Below, piece by piece: positions 22,641-33,891 of a stretch of 64,000 bases of DNA; within the stretch, counting starts at the first letter, position 1; each line of letters begins with the position of its first letter. The stretch covers positions 86,697,501-86,761,500 of the forward strand of contig JAZBRS010000057.1 in the NCBI GenBank assembly GCA_037176725.1, in the 5' to 3' direction. The position numbers and the translations under genes were made by a program. Below the pieces are notes generated by a model. That model was not told where the DNA came from and did no database searches. It saw nothing but the letters and a program-made list of their open reading frames with translations. Origin of the DNA: Posidonia oceanica. Lineage: Eukaryota > Streptophyta > Magnoliopsida > Alismatales > Posidoniaceae.

Positions 22641-23692
22641 TTTCAGACTCCGGCTTTCATTTTGGCTTTTCGCTTGCATGGTTTTTCACTTGTGCTTGCT
22701 TTATGCCTTGTACATTGCTTTATTGCCTGTCTTATGCATGTTTATTTGCTTCATTGCTTATATTATTCTTGTTTGCTTTGTTTATGCTTTATACATGCCT
22801 TTTGAGTGGTAAATGCTTTGTTCTACGTAGTTACTATGCCACCCCACATGCATATGCCATGCATACTTGCTTTTTGATATGATGAGTGTTTTCTTTTCAC
22901 TATCATGTCCACATACACATGCACATGCCATGCACATGCCTTTTGCCTTCCTATGTGATTGTCTGCATGCCATGGCTTCCTGTTTCTTTCCCGTTCATGC
23001 ATATGCCATGTTAGGATATCAGAAACCTGCTTGCTCCCTTTTGACTTAATTTAAAAATAACAATAAAGCCAACATTTAACATTCAAGCACAACTAGAGCT
23101 GAACTTGCAATTTTCCCCCTAGTTAATAAAACGCAAGTAAAAAACTCTAATGTATACCGCATGTTTGATCATACTAGCAAGCATGCATCTTCTCATCCCT
23201 GAGTCCACCCACTTAGTTTGAGAAGGACAGTCCCGGTCACTCGTTCAGCTGCTTTGGCACAGGGCGAGTTGATCGGTCTGCCCCCTTGTTAGGGGTCGTG
23301 TCGGTGCTACTAGAGGGTACAACCCATGCTTCAGCAGGGTCAAGGCTACTAATGCACCACCCGTTATACCTGAGCTCTGGCCAGGGTCTAGATGGGGACC
23401 TACTTTTTCTGACCTGAAGTCAATAAATCCCATACCCATGAGTGGGTCCGAGTAGGCCACCTACTCAGGACATGCATGGTGAGAGAGCGCATCTTAGGGC
23501 ATTCATTTGCATGTGTGCCATTCATACCACAACTTAAACAACTTTGCAGCTACCTAACTGTTTTGTTTGTTTTAACAAGGTCTCGAGTCACGCCCGATTG
23601 CGCGTCTTCGGGTCGTACCTGCTCCCTATCCTTGCATACAGTTTTTGACTGTCCTGCTCCCTTTCCTGTCTGTCCGGGTCTTCTCCATTGCC
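22641..23692 (+). other. Element B untranslated leader with conserved block
   Basis: There is no coding signal. From about 23193 to 23480 a block (CTGAGTCCACCCAC, GAGAAGGACAGTCCCGG, GGGGTCGTGTCGGTG, AGAGGGTACAACCC, ACTCAGGACATGCATGG) is shared with the leader of element D (56620-56895) and, on the minus strand, of element E (60262-59976). Such a position suits RNA packaging or dimerisation signals, but this is inference. Confidence 0.7.
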
Positions 23693-24801
23693 ATGGGGGA
23701 TCCATCCTTTGGCTCTTCGCCTCCCGTAGATTCCGGGGTTGATGATCAGTCCTCCCTCTTTCTCCTGGCTGGCATCTGCCCATTTCTCTGGGCACCTCCC
23801 CCAGGAGCGCTCCCTGGTCCAGCTACCCTTGCCTTCCCTCTGCCTGTGGCACCTCGTGCTGAGGTGCAGGATCCATCCCTGCTTTTGCCCGGCACTGGTG
23901 GACCGAGCTATCCGGTGCCTCCCTTCTTTGTGGGCCAGCTCCTTTGTACTTCACTTGTACCTTCTGAGCCCGCAGCTGTCACCCTTCTGCTTGGCCAGTC
24001 TGCTCCCCTGCCTCGGGGATCGTCTGTGGTATCCCATGCCAGGATATCACCTCCCTCCCCTGTAGTGGCGTCGCGTCTGCTACCGGCTGTACTTTCGTCC
24101 CCTTCGTGTCTGGCCTTAGGTCCTCGTGCTGAGGCATTTACCTTTTTCCCCCCAGTTTCCCCTGTCAGGCCACCTTTGCGAGCCCTACCTAACCCGTCTT
24201 GGAGTCATTTGTGTTCCCTGCAGCCCTTGACTCCTCTGCCTTGGCAGCCCTTGTCCAACAGGTCCAATCCATCTCCCGGCTGGCTCAGGAAATGCAGGCC
24301 CTAGCTCAGGCCATGCAGAGCCAGTTATCCGCTCTTGCACCCTCTACCCTTGCACCATCGGCACCTTTATCGGTTGTGCCCCCTAGCCGCCTTGCACCGC
24401 CTGCACTCCCTACTCCTCAGGAGTCGCAGCTAGAAGGGAAGCGCGCCCAACGCCGGCTTTCTAACTTCACTCCCTTGGGCGAGTCACTTGGTTCCTTTTT
24501 CCCCAAGGTTGTTCATCTCTTGACGCTGCCCGAGATTCGTCCACCGCCGGATCCACTCCCGGCATGGTATCGAGCTCATCTGTTTTGCAGTTTCCACCGA
24601 GCCCCAGGGCACTCGACTGGTCATTGCCACACCTTGCGGGACACCGTCCAGTGCCTCGTTAACCGGGGGATTCTTCGCGTCGACGTGCAGGAGGCAGACT
24701 AGACACCTCCGCCAGCACCGACGTACTTTGGTCTACCCGGCCATCCCTCGCTCAGGTTTGCGAGCTTCAAGGGTGCCGGGTCTTCGAGAGCCAGTCGTAG
24801 C
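23693..24801 (+). pseudogene. Element B gag-like gene, proline-rich, core domain missing
   Basis: The frame opens at the ATG at 23693 (MGDPSFGSSPPVDSG) and runs through a Pro/Ser-rich region. It needs a frame change near 24200-24300 to continue into an Ala/Gln-rich helical stretch (LVQQVQSISRLAQEMQ). It then reaches a C-terminal CSFHRAPGHSTGHCHTLRDT motif, the CHHC-type knuckle seen in Tat gag proteins, and ends VQEAD with a stop at 24702. The Retrotrans_gag core present in elements A and E is not visible, so this is a reduced gag. Its non-coding continuation is broken at 24802 by solo LTR-2 and resumes at 26794. Confidence 0.65.
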
Positions 24802-26793
24802 TGTAATATCCTGATTTTCCATAATATAATTTGAGTTAATTATTTTGGAAAATCATTCACTGTTGTTGTTGTGTGTTGGTGTTTGTGTGTCTCTGGTGGT
24901 TTTGTTTCTGGCTCCTCGGTGTTGTTTGGTGTGGTCGTGAGGAAGTGAGGGCTTGATTGAAGGAAGTTAGGGGCTTGCTTGTGGTTTGTGAAGAGAAAGG
25001 GAGAGGAATGCAATTTTTCTCTTTTCCCCACCGCACATGCTCTCTTCCTCTTCTTTCTTCCCCTCTTTCTTCTCCTTTCCTTCTCGTTTCTTCTCCACCT
25101 GACAGCCAACTGCTGCCTAGGTGATCTCCGGCGGTCGAAGGAGGAGGAGGAGGAGCAGGCGGTGCTGGAGGAGCACGGAGGCAAGCCGGTATGAGGAGGG
25201 TGGTGCTCGTCGACCGGAGGATGGCGGAGTTCGTCGGCCGGCCGAGGTTGGGGCGGAGTTGGTTGTCGGAGTTGGTGCGTGTTCTCCCCCTCGAATTCTT
25301 TCCAAAATTCTTGCCTAAATGCTTTGAATGCATGTGATCTAGTTATGCCATGATAATTGTTGGATTTTATTTGGTTTTGAATGGTTTTTGGATTGAATGT
25401 GGATTGAATAGAAATAGGTTTTATTTGACCTCTTGAGCTTTGTGAATTTGTATCTTGATGTATGATGCATGAAATGGTTTGATTTTTGTGCTCAAGTGTA
25501 GAGCACTCGTGATGCTTTGATTCTAGTATTTATTCGTGGTTTGTGGATTTTTGTGGTGGAACTGGTTTTGATTCCCAGTTCGGGCAATTTGGGTTAGAGC
25601 CCTGTTTTTGTTTTCTGGAATTGCTTAGAACAGAGCGCCGTTTTCTCCTGATCTGGGGCACCGTTTTTGGGTGGAGCGCCGTTTTCTGTAGCAAAACGAA
25701 GCACCGGTCCAAAACGGAGCGCCGTTTCAGTGCAGAATTGTGAGCTTTTGCTCCTGATCCGGAACTCCAGTGAATTTCGACGTTCCGAATCAGAGGGTGA
25801 ATGCTTTCTAAAGAAAAGGTTTTGAAATTCGTTTTGCTATGAATTATGGTGGTTTTTGGTGTTTTGTGGATTATGAGAAATGATTTTCAAAGAATTTCCA
25901 AATGATTTTGGAAAAGAAATGCATGTTTGTGAAAAGACCTTGGAAATGTTTTCCGTGGTTTTAAAGGACCAAGAGACCGAAGCTTCTGACTGGTAACTAG
26001 GGGTATTTGAATACACTCGATGGTTCGAGAATCAGATAGCCTAGGGTGAGGTTCGCGGTACAGTAGGAGCCGTTGAAACAAACGGTCTACCCTCTGTGCC
26101 GGTGCTGGCTGGGCTGGGGTTGGAGTCCCCAAACGCTCAGGCACCAAAGGGACGCTAGAGTGCGTAACCCCGTGTTGATATGATGTTGATCATGAAAATG
26201 ATCATGACTAAATTGAGGGCTGAATTCTTGGGGCAGATTGTTCTCCCACACGGGGTAGTCTTCCGCGGCATTGCAGCCAAGAGATGCGTGTGTCATCTAC
26301 AATTGCTTGTGGCTGGTGTCGTTCACCTGTGGTCAGGGTATTCGATTTGTGTGTGAGTGTGTGGATTTGAGATGGTTTGTTAATGTATTTGTGAATGCAT
26401 ATTTTGGTAGAAAATGTGGATAGCTTTATAAAAGCATGTGGTTTTCTTGAAATGAATGTTATGCTTTTAAATAGCATAGATTACTGTAATGTATGATGTT
26501 TATTGCTTTAGTAAATGTTTCTGCTGCTGTTTGCCGTGGCTTTGGGTGGCACGTACTGGGTGACTTAGATGTCACTCACGCGTGTTTTGTGTTTTGGTTT
26601 TCAGGTGCAGGGTCGAGGTACAATCCAGCTTGGTGCTTGTTTTGGAGCCACATAGCCACACACTGGGGATCTTGGGAGTATTTTAATAGTTTTGTAAAAG
26701 ATTTAAATTTATTTTCAAATGTAATTAATTGTTTATCTCTTTTAAATATCATTTGGGTAGTTGATCCTATTTTGGTCGCGTCGGGGCGTGACA
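24802..26793 (+). mobile_element. Solo LTR-2, same family as LTR-1 (1992 bp), TSD GTAGC
   Basis: Starts TGTAATATCCTGATTTTCC and ends GGGGCGTGACA. GTAGC flanks it exactly at 24797-24801 and 26794-26798. Its flanking blocks align closely with LTR-1, including TTTATAAAAGC near 26424, but its palindrome cluster differs in sequence. It is inserted inside element B, which makes it younger than B. Confidence 0.92.
25615..25800 (+). promoter_or_regulatory. CGG-N4-CCG palindrome array in solo LTR-2 (AACGGAGCGCCGTT type)
   Basis: Sites include CGGAGCGCCG, TGGAGCGCCG, CAGAGCGCCG, TGGGGCACCG, CGAAGCACCG, CGGAACTCCA and CGACGTTCCG, mostly followed by TTT. The 4-bp spacer is kept. The site type matches copia element C and not sibling LTR-1 or LTR-3. 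Confidence 0.7.
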
Positions 26794-27160
26794 GTAGCGC
26801 TCCCGACTTTAACTCTCCCCCGATGGATCCCTCTGGCCTCATTGGATTCGCTCCAGCTCCCTTTGCCGTCCCATATCCTAAGCCTCCTGTTTTCTTAGGT
26901 CAGTCAGAATGGCCATGCCAGGGTAGGAGAGCACGCGGCCAGAGACGCCAGGGCAGCACCAGCGGTGTAGGAGCGGGCCCAGCACCTCCCTCCCGAGGTT
27001 GCTGATAGGTAAGTCCCTCTTACCCCCTCTTTTACTTATTGTTTTGTCTTTTCGTTTTTTGTCGTTTTGTTTTTGCATTTTCTCGTTTGTCAAAAAACCC
27101 ATAAAAAATACAAAACACTTGAAAAACTTAAAAAACATGCATTCCCCTTTTGCACACATC
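26794..27160 (+). pseudogene. Element B gag-like tail after solo LTR-2
   Basis: A short Pro/Gly/Arg-rich open stretch (MDPSGLIGFAPAPFAVPYP, then GRRARGQRRQGSTSGVG) ends at the TGA at 27003. An A/T-rich segment with AAAAA and TTTT runs follows. This is probably the continuation of the reading region interrupted at 24802. No domain is recognised. Confidence 0.45.
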
Positions 27161-27470
27161 CGGACTGGCAGCTCTAACTGCTCGGCGATAAGTACGTCGA
27201 CTTATCATCCGGGCTGGTATCCCCAACTATCCGGCGATGAATTCGTCAACTCATTACCGGGTTGGCAGCCCTAACTGCTCGATTGACGCCCGTCACGTCG
27301 TCTACCCCCTCTTTTGCATTACTAGGCTGGCAGCCTTAACTACTTGACTGACGCCCGTCAGAGTGTCTATCCGGGCTGGTATCCCTAACTATCCAGCGAT
27401 GGATCCATCAACTCATCACTGGGCTGGCAGCCCTAACTGCTCGGCGATAGATCCGTTAGCCTATCATCTT
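27160..27470 (+). repeat. Array of about 48-bp hairpin-bearing units, first cluster (six units)
   Basis: The units run approximately CCGGGCTGGYAKCCCTAACT, then GCTCGG or ATCCGG, then a GATGAxTxCGTCAACTCAT-like part. Two flavours alternate: TGGCAGCCCTAACTGCTCGG and TGGTATCCCTAACTATCCGG. Each holds a GGGCT..AGCCC inverted repeat. One unit is lengthened by a CCCCTCTTTTGCAT spacer. Confidence 0.75.
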
Positions 27471-28880
27471 GCACATATCTGCCACATCCTGCACATCTGA
27501 CACTTCTTGCATATATCCACCTTCGGTATGCACATATCATTTCATACTTTCTGAAAAAGAGAAAGGCATCAAAAAAATCAAAATATGCAAAACTACAAAA
27601 ACATGCTTTCCTTTCCGTCGATTTTCCCTCTTTATGTTTTCTAAAAGAAAAACCATAAAAATCACAAAACCCACAAAGCCCAAAAACATGTGTAAAATCT
27701 ACAAAACATATAAAATTTTGCATAATTCCAAAAACCTAGCTTTGAACCAACAAGCAGCATTGAGAGAGTGTCAAGCATCAACAATCTCAGGCAGGACTCA
27801 CCCGAGCAGCGCCATCTCTTTGCATGTGGCCATAAAGTGAGACTGAGAGCAGAACAAAACATCTCGTTGAGTTCAAAACTCCCAGAAGCGAGATCCACAT
27901 TATCAAGAGAGTCCACCAGACATGGAGAGGACCAAAGCAGAGCAGAACATAGCCAGAGGCTGCCTGTACACATTGCGGAGGCTGAGGGTGTACGCCGACC
28001 AGCCGAACTCTTAACGCCTCACTCGGGACTGCTACCCCAAGAGGGCGAAGTCATGCATGTCCAAAAGAATAGAGGTTATGTGAGAAAAAATATGACAACA
28101 AGATAAGCATGCTGAGCATAAAAGAACAACGAAGAAAGAAGTTGAAGAAAGAAGGCACTCATGAGAGAAGTGACTCGGACGAGCATCGAAACCCCCTCAG
28201 CTATCAACTTCAAGCACCACATTGCCAACTGCACAGGATACATTATCAGGAGGACCTGGCCCCACCCTCCGAGCGTAGCAGCACGCTCCAATCCCTTGTA
28301 CAGACAACTACCTCCCTAGCAGGCTAGATACAACTCCAGTCATTCATGAGGGGAAAAAGAAATATCTACCCGAGAGCGTCAAAAGCGGTAGTCGGTCCCC
28401 GAGGATTTAAGATGGAGGCTACTAAGCTACATCCAACGCTTCTACTTCCAACATGCAGCCAAAGGCTATACTCTGCAAAGCTGAGGCCTCATCCCAAACT
28501 AAGAGTGAGAATGAGAGCCACCGGCCACAACTCAGCATGGCGTTGCTCGAGGATCGAGTCTCCTGAGTCAGAAAGTGCAGAAGCACCCTCTTGGCAACAG
28601 CTTCTTTGAATCCAAAGCCACCCAAAAACATGCATAATAAACTACCTTCCTTCCTCCCTGTTTTCGAAAATCAGAGTCAAAGACGAGCACTTTTTGCCTG
28701 ACCTCGCTCAGAGGCTCTGCGCTTTCAAATTTTGCCGCCCACCGCGTTGAGTAGGTCTGTGATGACCGGCATGTCCCTCATATGTCACCTCGTGACGCCA
28801 CGAAGCATGCCCGCATTGAGACCAATGCACACCCACCACGATGGATTTCCTGTTTTCTCCTCCACATCATCGTGCATTCC
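27471..28880 (+). other. Element B internal non-coding region
   Basis: AT-rich stretches with many AAAA runs (27540-27740) are followed by a more GC-balanced region (27770-28630). The open frames are short and have no recognisable domain. I see no gene. Confidence 0.6.
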
Positions 28881-29300
28881 TATGCACCGGGCTGGCAGCC
28901 CTGACTGCTCGGTTGATGCCCATCAAAATGTCTTTATCGGGCTAATAGCCCTAACTATCTGGTGATGAGTCTGTTAACTTCTCACTGGTCTGGTAGCCCC
29001 AACTGCCCGGTTGACGTCCGTCAAAATGTCTTTATCAGGCTGATAGCCCTAACTATCCGGCGACGAGTCCGTTAACTCCACACCGGGCTGGCAGCCCTAA
29101 TTGCTCGGTTGCCACCCGTTAAAATGTCACCCTGCATTTCCCCTTGCATTATCCCATTGCATTCCCCACCGGCATTGCACATCGCACGGTGAGTCTTTAC
29201 ATCCATCTCACTGCATCCGGACTGGTATCCCTAACTACTCGGCTGGCAAACTCGTTAGTTTTGTCTCCACTTTGCATTCTAATGCCAAGGGTGCTTCGGC
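28880..29300 (+). repeat. Array of about 48-bp hairpin-bearing units, second cluster
   Basis: Five to six units resemble those at 27160-27470 and alternate ATCGGGCTGATAGCCCTAAC with CGGGCTGGCAGCCCTAA-type units. Several units carry TTGACGYCCGTCAA, another inverted repeat. A decayed unit lies near 29215-29270. Confidence 0.75.
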
Positions 29301-29697
29301 TATCCCCTGGTATCGAGATACCAGGGGCATCTTTATTTGGCTGTCCTCTGGTATCACATTTTCATCTGCATCGAGCTGACATCCCTAACTGTTACGGGAG
29401 CGTCTATGGACCTCTGCCACACCTTTGGGTATGGTATTCCTGTTGCATTCGTGGTTACAAGTCATCCGACTTGTCACCACCCCTCTTGCCTGATAGACTC
29501 GCTGGCCTGTCACTACCTTCGATGCCAAGGGCGCTTCGACTGCCCCCTGGTATCATTCCTAATATCAGGGGCATTTCTTTTTGCTGCCCTTTGGTATCGC
29601 CACACCCTCATTTGGGCTGACATCTCCAACTGTCATGGAAGCATCTACGGACCTTTGTCGCACCTTCTGGTTCGGTATTCCCGCTCTTCTCCACTCT
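29301..29697 (+). repeat. Duplicated segment with ACCAGGGGCAT motifs
   Basis: A block near 29281-29420 (ATGCCAAGGGTGCTTCGGCT ... CTGACATCCCTAACTGT) recurs near 29520-29650 (ATGCCAAGGGCGCTTCGACT ... CTGACATCTCCAACTGTC). The copies are diverged and show no coding signal. Confidence 0.55.
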
Positions 29698-29940
29698 CAT
29701 CGGGTTGATAGCCCTAACTATCTGGTGACGAGTCCATCAACTCCTCATCGGGCTGATAGCCCTAACTATCCGGTGACGAGTCCGTCAACTCCTCATCGGG
29801 CTGATAGGCCTAACTATTCGGTGACAAGTCCGTTAACTCCTCATCAGGCTGATAGCCCTAACTATCCGGTGATGAGTCCGTCAACTCCTCACAGGGCTGA
29901 TAATCCCTAAATATCTGGCGATAGGTCCGTTAACTTATCA
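29698..29940 (+). repeat. 48-bp tandem array, five copies
   Basis: Five head-to-tail units read CATCGGGCTGATAGCCCTAA followed by CTATCCGGTGACGAGTCCGT and CAACTCCT, with few substitutions. Each contains GGGCTGATAGCCC (5-bp stem, 3-bp loop) and GACGAGTCCGTC (4-bp stem, 4-bp loop). This is the most homogeneous and presumably youngest part of the repeat region. Confidence 0.9.
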
Positions 29941-30059
29941 CCTTTTGTCATATAGTGTACTAGCATTCTGTTGCATATCATGGCATATCATTAGCATATC
30001 ATTGCATAACATCATGTAGCTTCTTTGTATCTCCCTGTAGAGTCAGTTCTAGAATTGCA

Positions 30060-30530
30060 TTCCATCATCACACGGACATCGCGTGCTTAGGATCTGAACC
30101 CCTGGTTCGCGTATTGCTTAAGGTACCATCCTTAGCGACGGAGAAAAAACTTTCTACAGTTTAGCTGGCTGTTGGACACCAGCAGTAGTGCGCGGCCCAG
30201 GATCGTTTCCTCAGTTTCACGTGCTCGGCGTCCCACTGTATATACATTGCATTTCACTGCATAACATCTCATACATCGCATTCTTATTGCACTGCTAGTC
30301 CTTTGTAGTCATTACACCAATTTCCGCCTTCCGTTTTCTCGGACATGGCATACTTAGGAAATCGAACCCCTGGTACGCGCATTGCCTAGACGCGTCCTCT
30401 GCAATGCAAAAACTTCCTAACAGTTTTGCCAGCTTTGAATGATGTCCATGGTAGTGCACGGCCCTGAATCGTTTCCTTGGCATTACGTGCCTGCCACTGC
30501 ATGCACACCCACAACACCTTATATTTGACA
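30060..30530 (+). repeat. Diverged tandem duplication (about 280 bp) near element B 3' end
   Basis: A block with TTAGGATCTGAACCCCTGGT, GCGTATTGCTTA and GTAGTGCGCGGCCCAGGATC (about 30080-30210) recurs at about 30350-30480 as TTAGGAAATCGAACCCCTGG, GCGCATTGCCTA and GTAGTGCACGGCCCTGAATC. Non-coding. Confidence 0.65.
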
Positions 30531-30923
30531 ACAGGTCCGCATTGAGGCTATTTTGGCCAAGTGCACTTTCGTCAGATGGCCACTAGGCCTGGTGAGCTTA
30601 TCTTAACCCCGTGTTGAGGCCACTTGGCCCAGCGCACTTAAAATCGTCCAGCTTTCCCGAAGTACTGCCCGACGGTGCCCCCCCACACCACGTGCATGCA
30701 TCACCCATTTTTCCCCTAGTGGAGTACAGCGCAATGAGCGTTAGTGTAAGCATCACATTAGCGTAAGCATTGCATTTGCATCTTCATTGCGGCGGCGAGT
30801 CATGATTTTCGATGTATCCATCGAATAATTGGCTTAGGCCTACAGTAACTTTACACTCCTGCCAGCGTCAGGAGGGGTGTCTAGTCTATCCTAAGCAGCG
30901 GCCTCGATCCCCTTGACCTCGCT

Positions 30924-30937
30924 CAGGGAGGGGCATC
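30924..30937 (+). other. Element B polypurine tract
   Basis: CAGGGAGGGGCATC directly precedes the 3' LTR start at 30938. It is purine-rich and correctly placed to prime plus-strand synthesis. Confidence 0.65.
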
Positions 30938-33891
30938 TGTAGACACCCCATTTTGACTGCCTGGAAGATGGTGGATCCTCTGGGACTCTGGAATGGCTCT
31001 CTCTCTCTCTCAAACTGACCCAAATTGACCTAAAACAAAATCCCATTCCAAAACTACCCAAAACTAATCCAAATCCCAAACCACAACTCAACCTAAGCCT
31101 TAACCAAGCCCAAAACCAAAAAAATCAACCTTTGGCCTATTGGGTTCGTTGGACGCAGCATCTGGTGTGTCCAACATTGGACGGGCACTGCATCAGCGGC
31201 TAATGCGCCGAGATAGCCACCTCCTCCGCCAGCCTTCGGCTCACCACCTCCGTCCACCCACACTTACTACCCGTCTCCTCCACACTTACTCACCTCACTC
31301 CGGCCATCAGCTACACGCCAAGACCTGCCATCAGCCTGCCATGACATCCTCTCCTTCCCAGCGCCTCTTCCGCTCACCCAGCCACTCACTGCCACCGCCG
31401 CTTGATCCTCTGCCCAACAACGACTTCGACGACCACCTGACATACCCAATGGCCTCGCCTGCCAACCCGCGTGGCTTCCTCGGCCTCCCACGGTCACTGC
31501 CACCTCTGCCAAGACCTGCAATTGCCACAGAAACCTATCAGCAAACCCAACAAAATAGCCCACTTCACCGCTTCTTCGAGGACACACAGAAAAAAAACTC
31601 TTTTGATGAGAAATTCGCCAAGTCCAGAGCACAGAGCAAACTCCCACGACCGTTCCCAGACCACCAACTCCCTCTCCTGTGCCTCCTACGCGCCAAGGGA
31701 GCTCGCCGGAGTTCGCTGTCCGCCATTTTTCCTCCACTACTGGCCTTCTGCAAACATCCATTCTAGGCCGCAACAAGGTGAGTCCTCCTTACCGGTAGCT
31801 AGTCCTTGCATGTAGGAGAGTAGTAGACTAGCTCCGCACACACGTGCACGCCTTGGTTGGTTGGAAATGGCCCAGCCTCCGGCCGCAAGGAGGAGGAGGT
31901 GGGTGGCCCGATTTAGCCACCCATTTCCAGCACCGAACACATGGACGTGTTCGTCTCATCTCCCTCTTGCTTCTTGGATCCTTAGGCTCCAGCTTTGAGT
32001 CGATCTTGGCTTCGATTGGGCCGAGGGAAGGCTCGGCCTGTTGGACGCCCCATCTGGTGCGTCCAACGTTGGACTTGCCCTGAGGCAGCATCCAACGACC
32101 TGCAGTTCCTTTTTGCTTGCCTTTTTCTTTTATTTTGTTTCTGTAATACTTTAGCTTGCATGCTTTAGCTGCAGTTTTGTTGTGGCACGTTTTCTCCATG
32201 TTTCTAGATGCCATGCTAGGCTTGGATCTCTGTCTGGATCCATGTTTCATACCCCTTTTTTGGTCTACTATTCTTGGGTGTTGGATGCTCGAACATAAGC
32301 GTCCAACGTTGGACACTGTGTTTTCAGCGTCCTACGTCCCTGCATGCCTACACCTGTTTTTAATGCTCTGAAGTTATGTTTATTTTGTGATATATGTCCA
32401 ATCTACGTTGCATGCCTTCAGTTCATCTGTTTTCACTAGTTCACATGCATGTTTAATGGCTTTATTCTGAGCTTAGTTCCCTTGGCAAATTAATCTGCTG
32501 TCTGTCTGTGTTGGCCGCCAAGATCCCAGCATCCAACGTTGGACGCTGGTGTATCCCGCGTCCTACGCCTCTACTTGTTTACATGCCCTGCAATACTTGA
32601 ATGATGCCTCCCTTTTGGTTTGTTGCTTCATCTATGCGTGTGTATGCCTTGTCCTAGCATGCCTTCTGTTGTTTAGATGAATGCCCTAGGGTTTTCCTTG
32701 CTCTGCCTTTATTGCAGGTTGCTGTGCTGTCTTCTTGTGTTAGCCGCTGAGCTCTCAGCGTCCAACGTTGGACGTTGATGATCACAGCATCTAATGCCTC
32801 CTGTCGGTTTAAAACCATCTTTTAACTTGCATTTGATCTCTGGGTTTTGTGCCTCGATCCTTCAATGTGGTTTGCCTGCCCATGACCTTTTCATTGCATT
32901 AAAAATTACATGTTTGCCAAATTGCATGGTTTCTACAGGTTTTGCCTCTCTCTGTGTTGGACGCCTGGATCCACGTGTCCAACATTGGACGCATGCTTTC
33001 CAGCATCCAATGCTTTAAGCTGGTTGAATTCTGACTTAAGTCGTCGCTTTTGTTTCGCTTGCCGTTTTTTGCGTTTTATTGCCTCCGATGCATGCTGTCA
33101 GACCCTTGTTTTCAGTTTTGCGCCTTGCATCGCATGCTTTCCCGTAGTTTTCTACGTCAACTTTCTTTCCTCTTTGCATGTCGCTTGCATCGTGTGGTTT
33201 TATTTGGCTTTCTCGCCCTTGTTCGCTTTCCCCTTTGCATGTTGGCTTGCATTACGTGGTTTTATCGGTGTTTTGTTTTATCGCCTGCATTTTGCATTAG
33301 GGCAGTGATGCTTACTGCCTGGAGTCTCACGAACCGGGGTTCGCCCTGTTCGAAACACAAGCAGCGCTGCTGAGCACATAGGCAGCACGTTTAATTTCCC
33401 ATTTAGCCATTTAGGCGTTGAAGCATACATAGCATGGCCTGTCGCCCCTCGGGCGTACAGTTAAAGGCAATCGTTACCGAAATTCCTGCAAATGCGAGCG
33501 ATAGCCAAAAAAGGCCGATTCTTCGGGCGTGTCGGGGGTGCCTAACACTTTCCCTGCACGTAATAAGAGTCCTTACCCTTTCTCTGGCCCGCAGTGACCA
33601 TTTTGCCCTCGTCCTTGGCACGAGTCATACATTTTGCATAGCATTGCATTCATGTGTTTGTTTTCTATGCTTTCCTTGGTTTTCCTCGTCTTCCCGATAA
33701 TAGACTAGGTGGCGACTCTGTTTTGTCTTATCTTCTTTATTTTATTCGCGTTTTTCCAGTATTTTTGAGTCGAGTTTCTCATTAGATTTACTGCTGACCG
33801 CGGCTTCCCACCCTCTCTCACAACACGATCGCATCGCGAGTTATGGCAGCGTTGCGAGAACCGCCGTGGGCCCGAGCGGCGGACGGTCACA
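30938..33891 (+). mobile_element. Element B 3' LTR
   Basis: Partner of 19651-22616 with the same ends and the same palindrome set. By eye the first 1.2 kb differs at roughly 4-5% of positions and lacks 12 bp near its start, while the last 1.7 kb differs at well under 1%. Element A gag resumes immediately after, at 33892. Confidence 0.92.

Larger units (their letters stand above)
19651..33891 (+). mobile_element. Element B: complete non-autonomous Tat-type LTR retrotransposon
   Basis: LTRs of 2966 bp (19651-22616) and 2954 bp (30938-33891) are in the same orientation and nearly identical over their 3' halves. Both start TGTAGACACCCC and end GGTCACA. A primer-binding site follows the first and a purine-rich tract precedes the second. 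The 8.3-kb interior has a conserved leader, a gag-like frame and long repeat-rich non-coding DNA, with no reverse transcriptase, RNase H or integrase. It is inserted in element A gag. The flanks (CCTTG left, CTTTA right) match only partly, so I do not claim a clean 5-bp duplication. Enzymes would have to come from an autonomous relative. Confidence 0.88.

Noticed and set aside
27160..29940. Regularly spaced repeats considered as a CRISPR-like array
   Set aside because: Plant nuclear context, units are head-to-tail tandem copies without unique spacers, and there are no cas genes.
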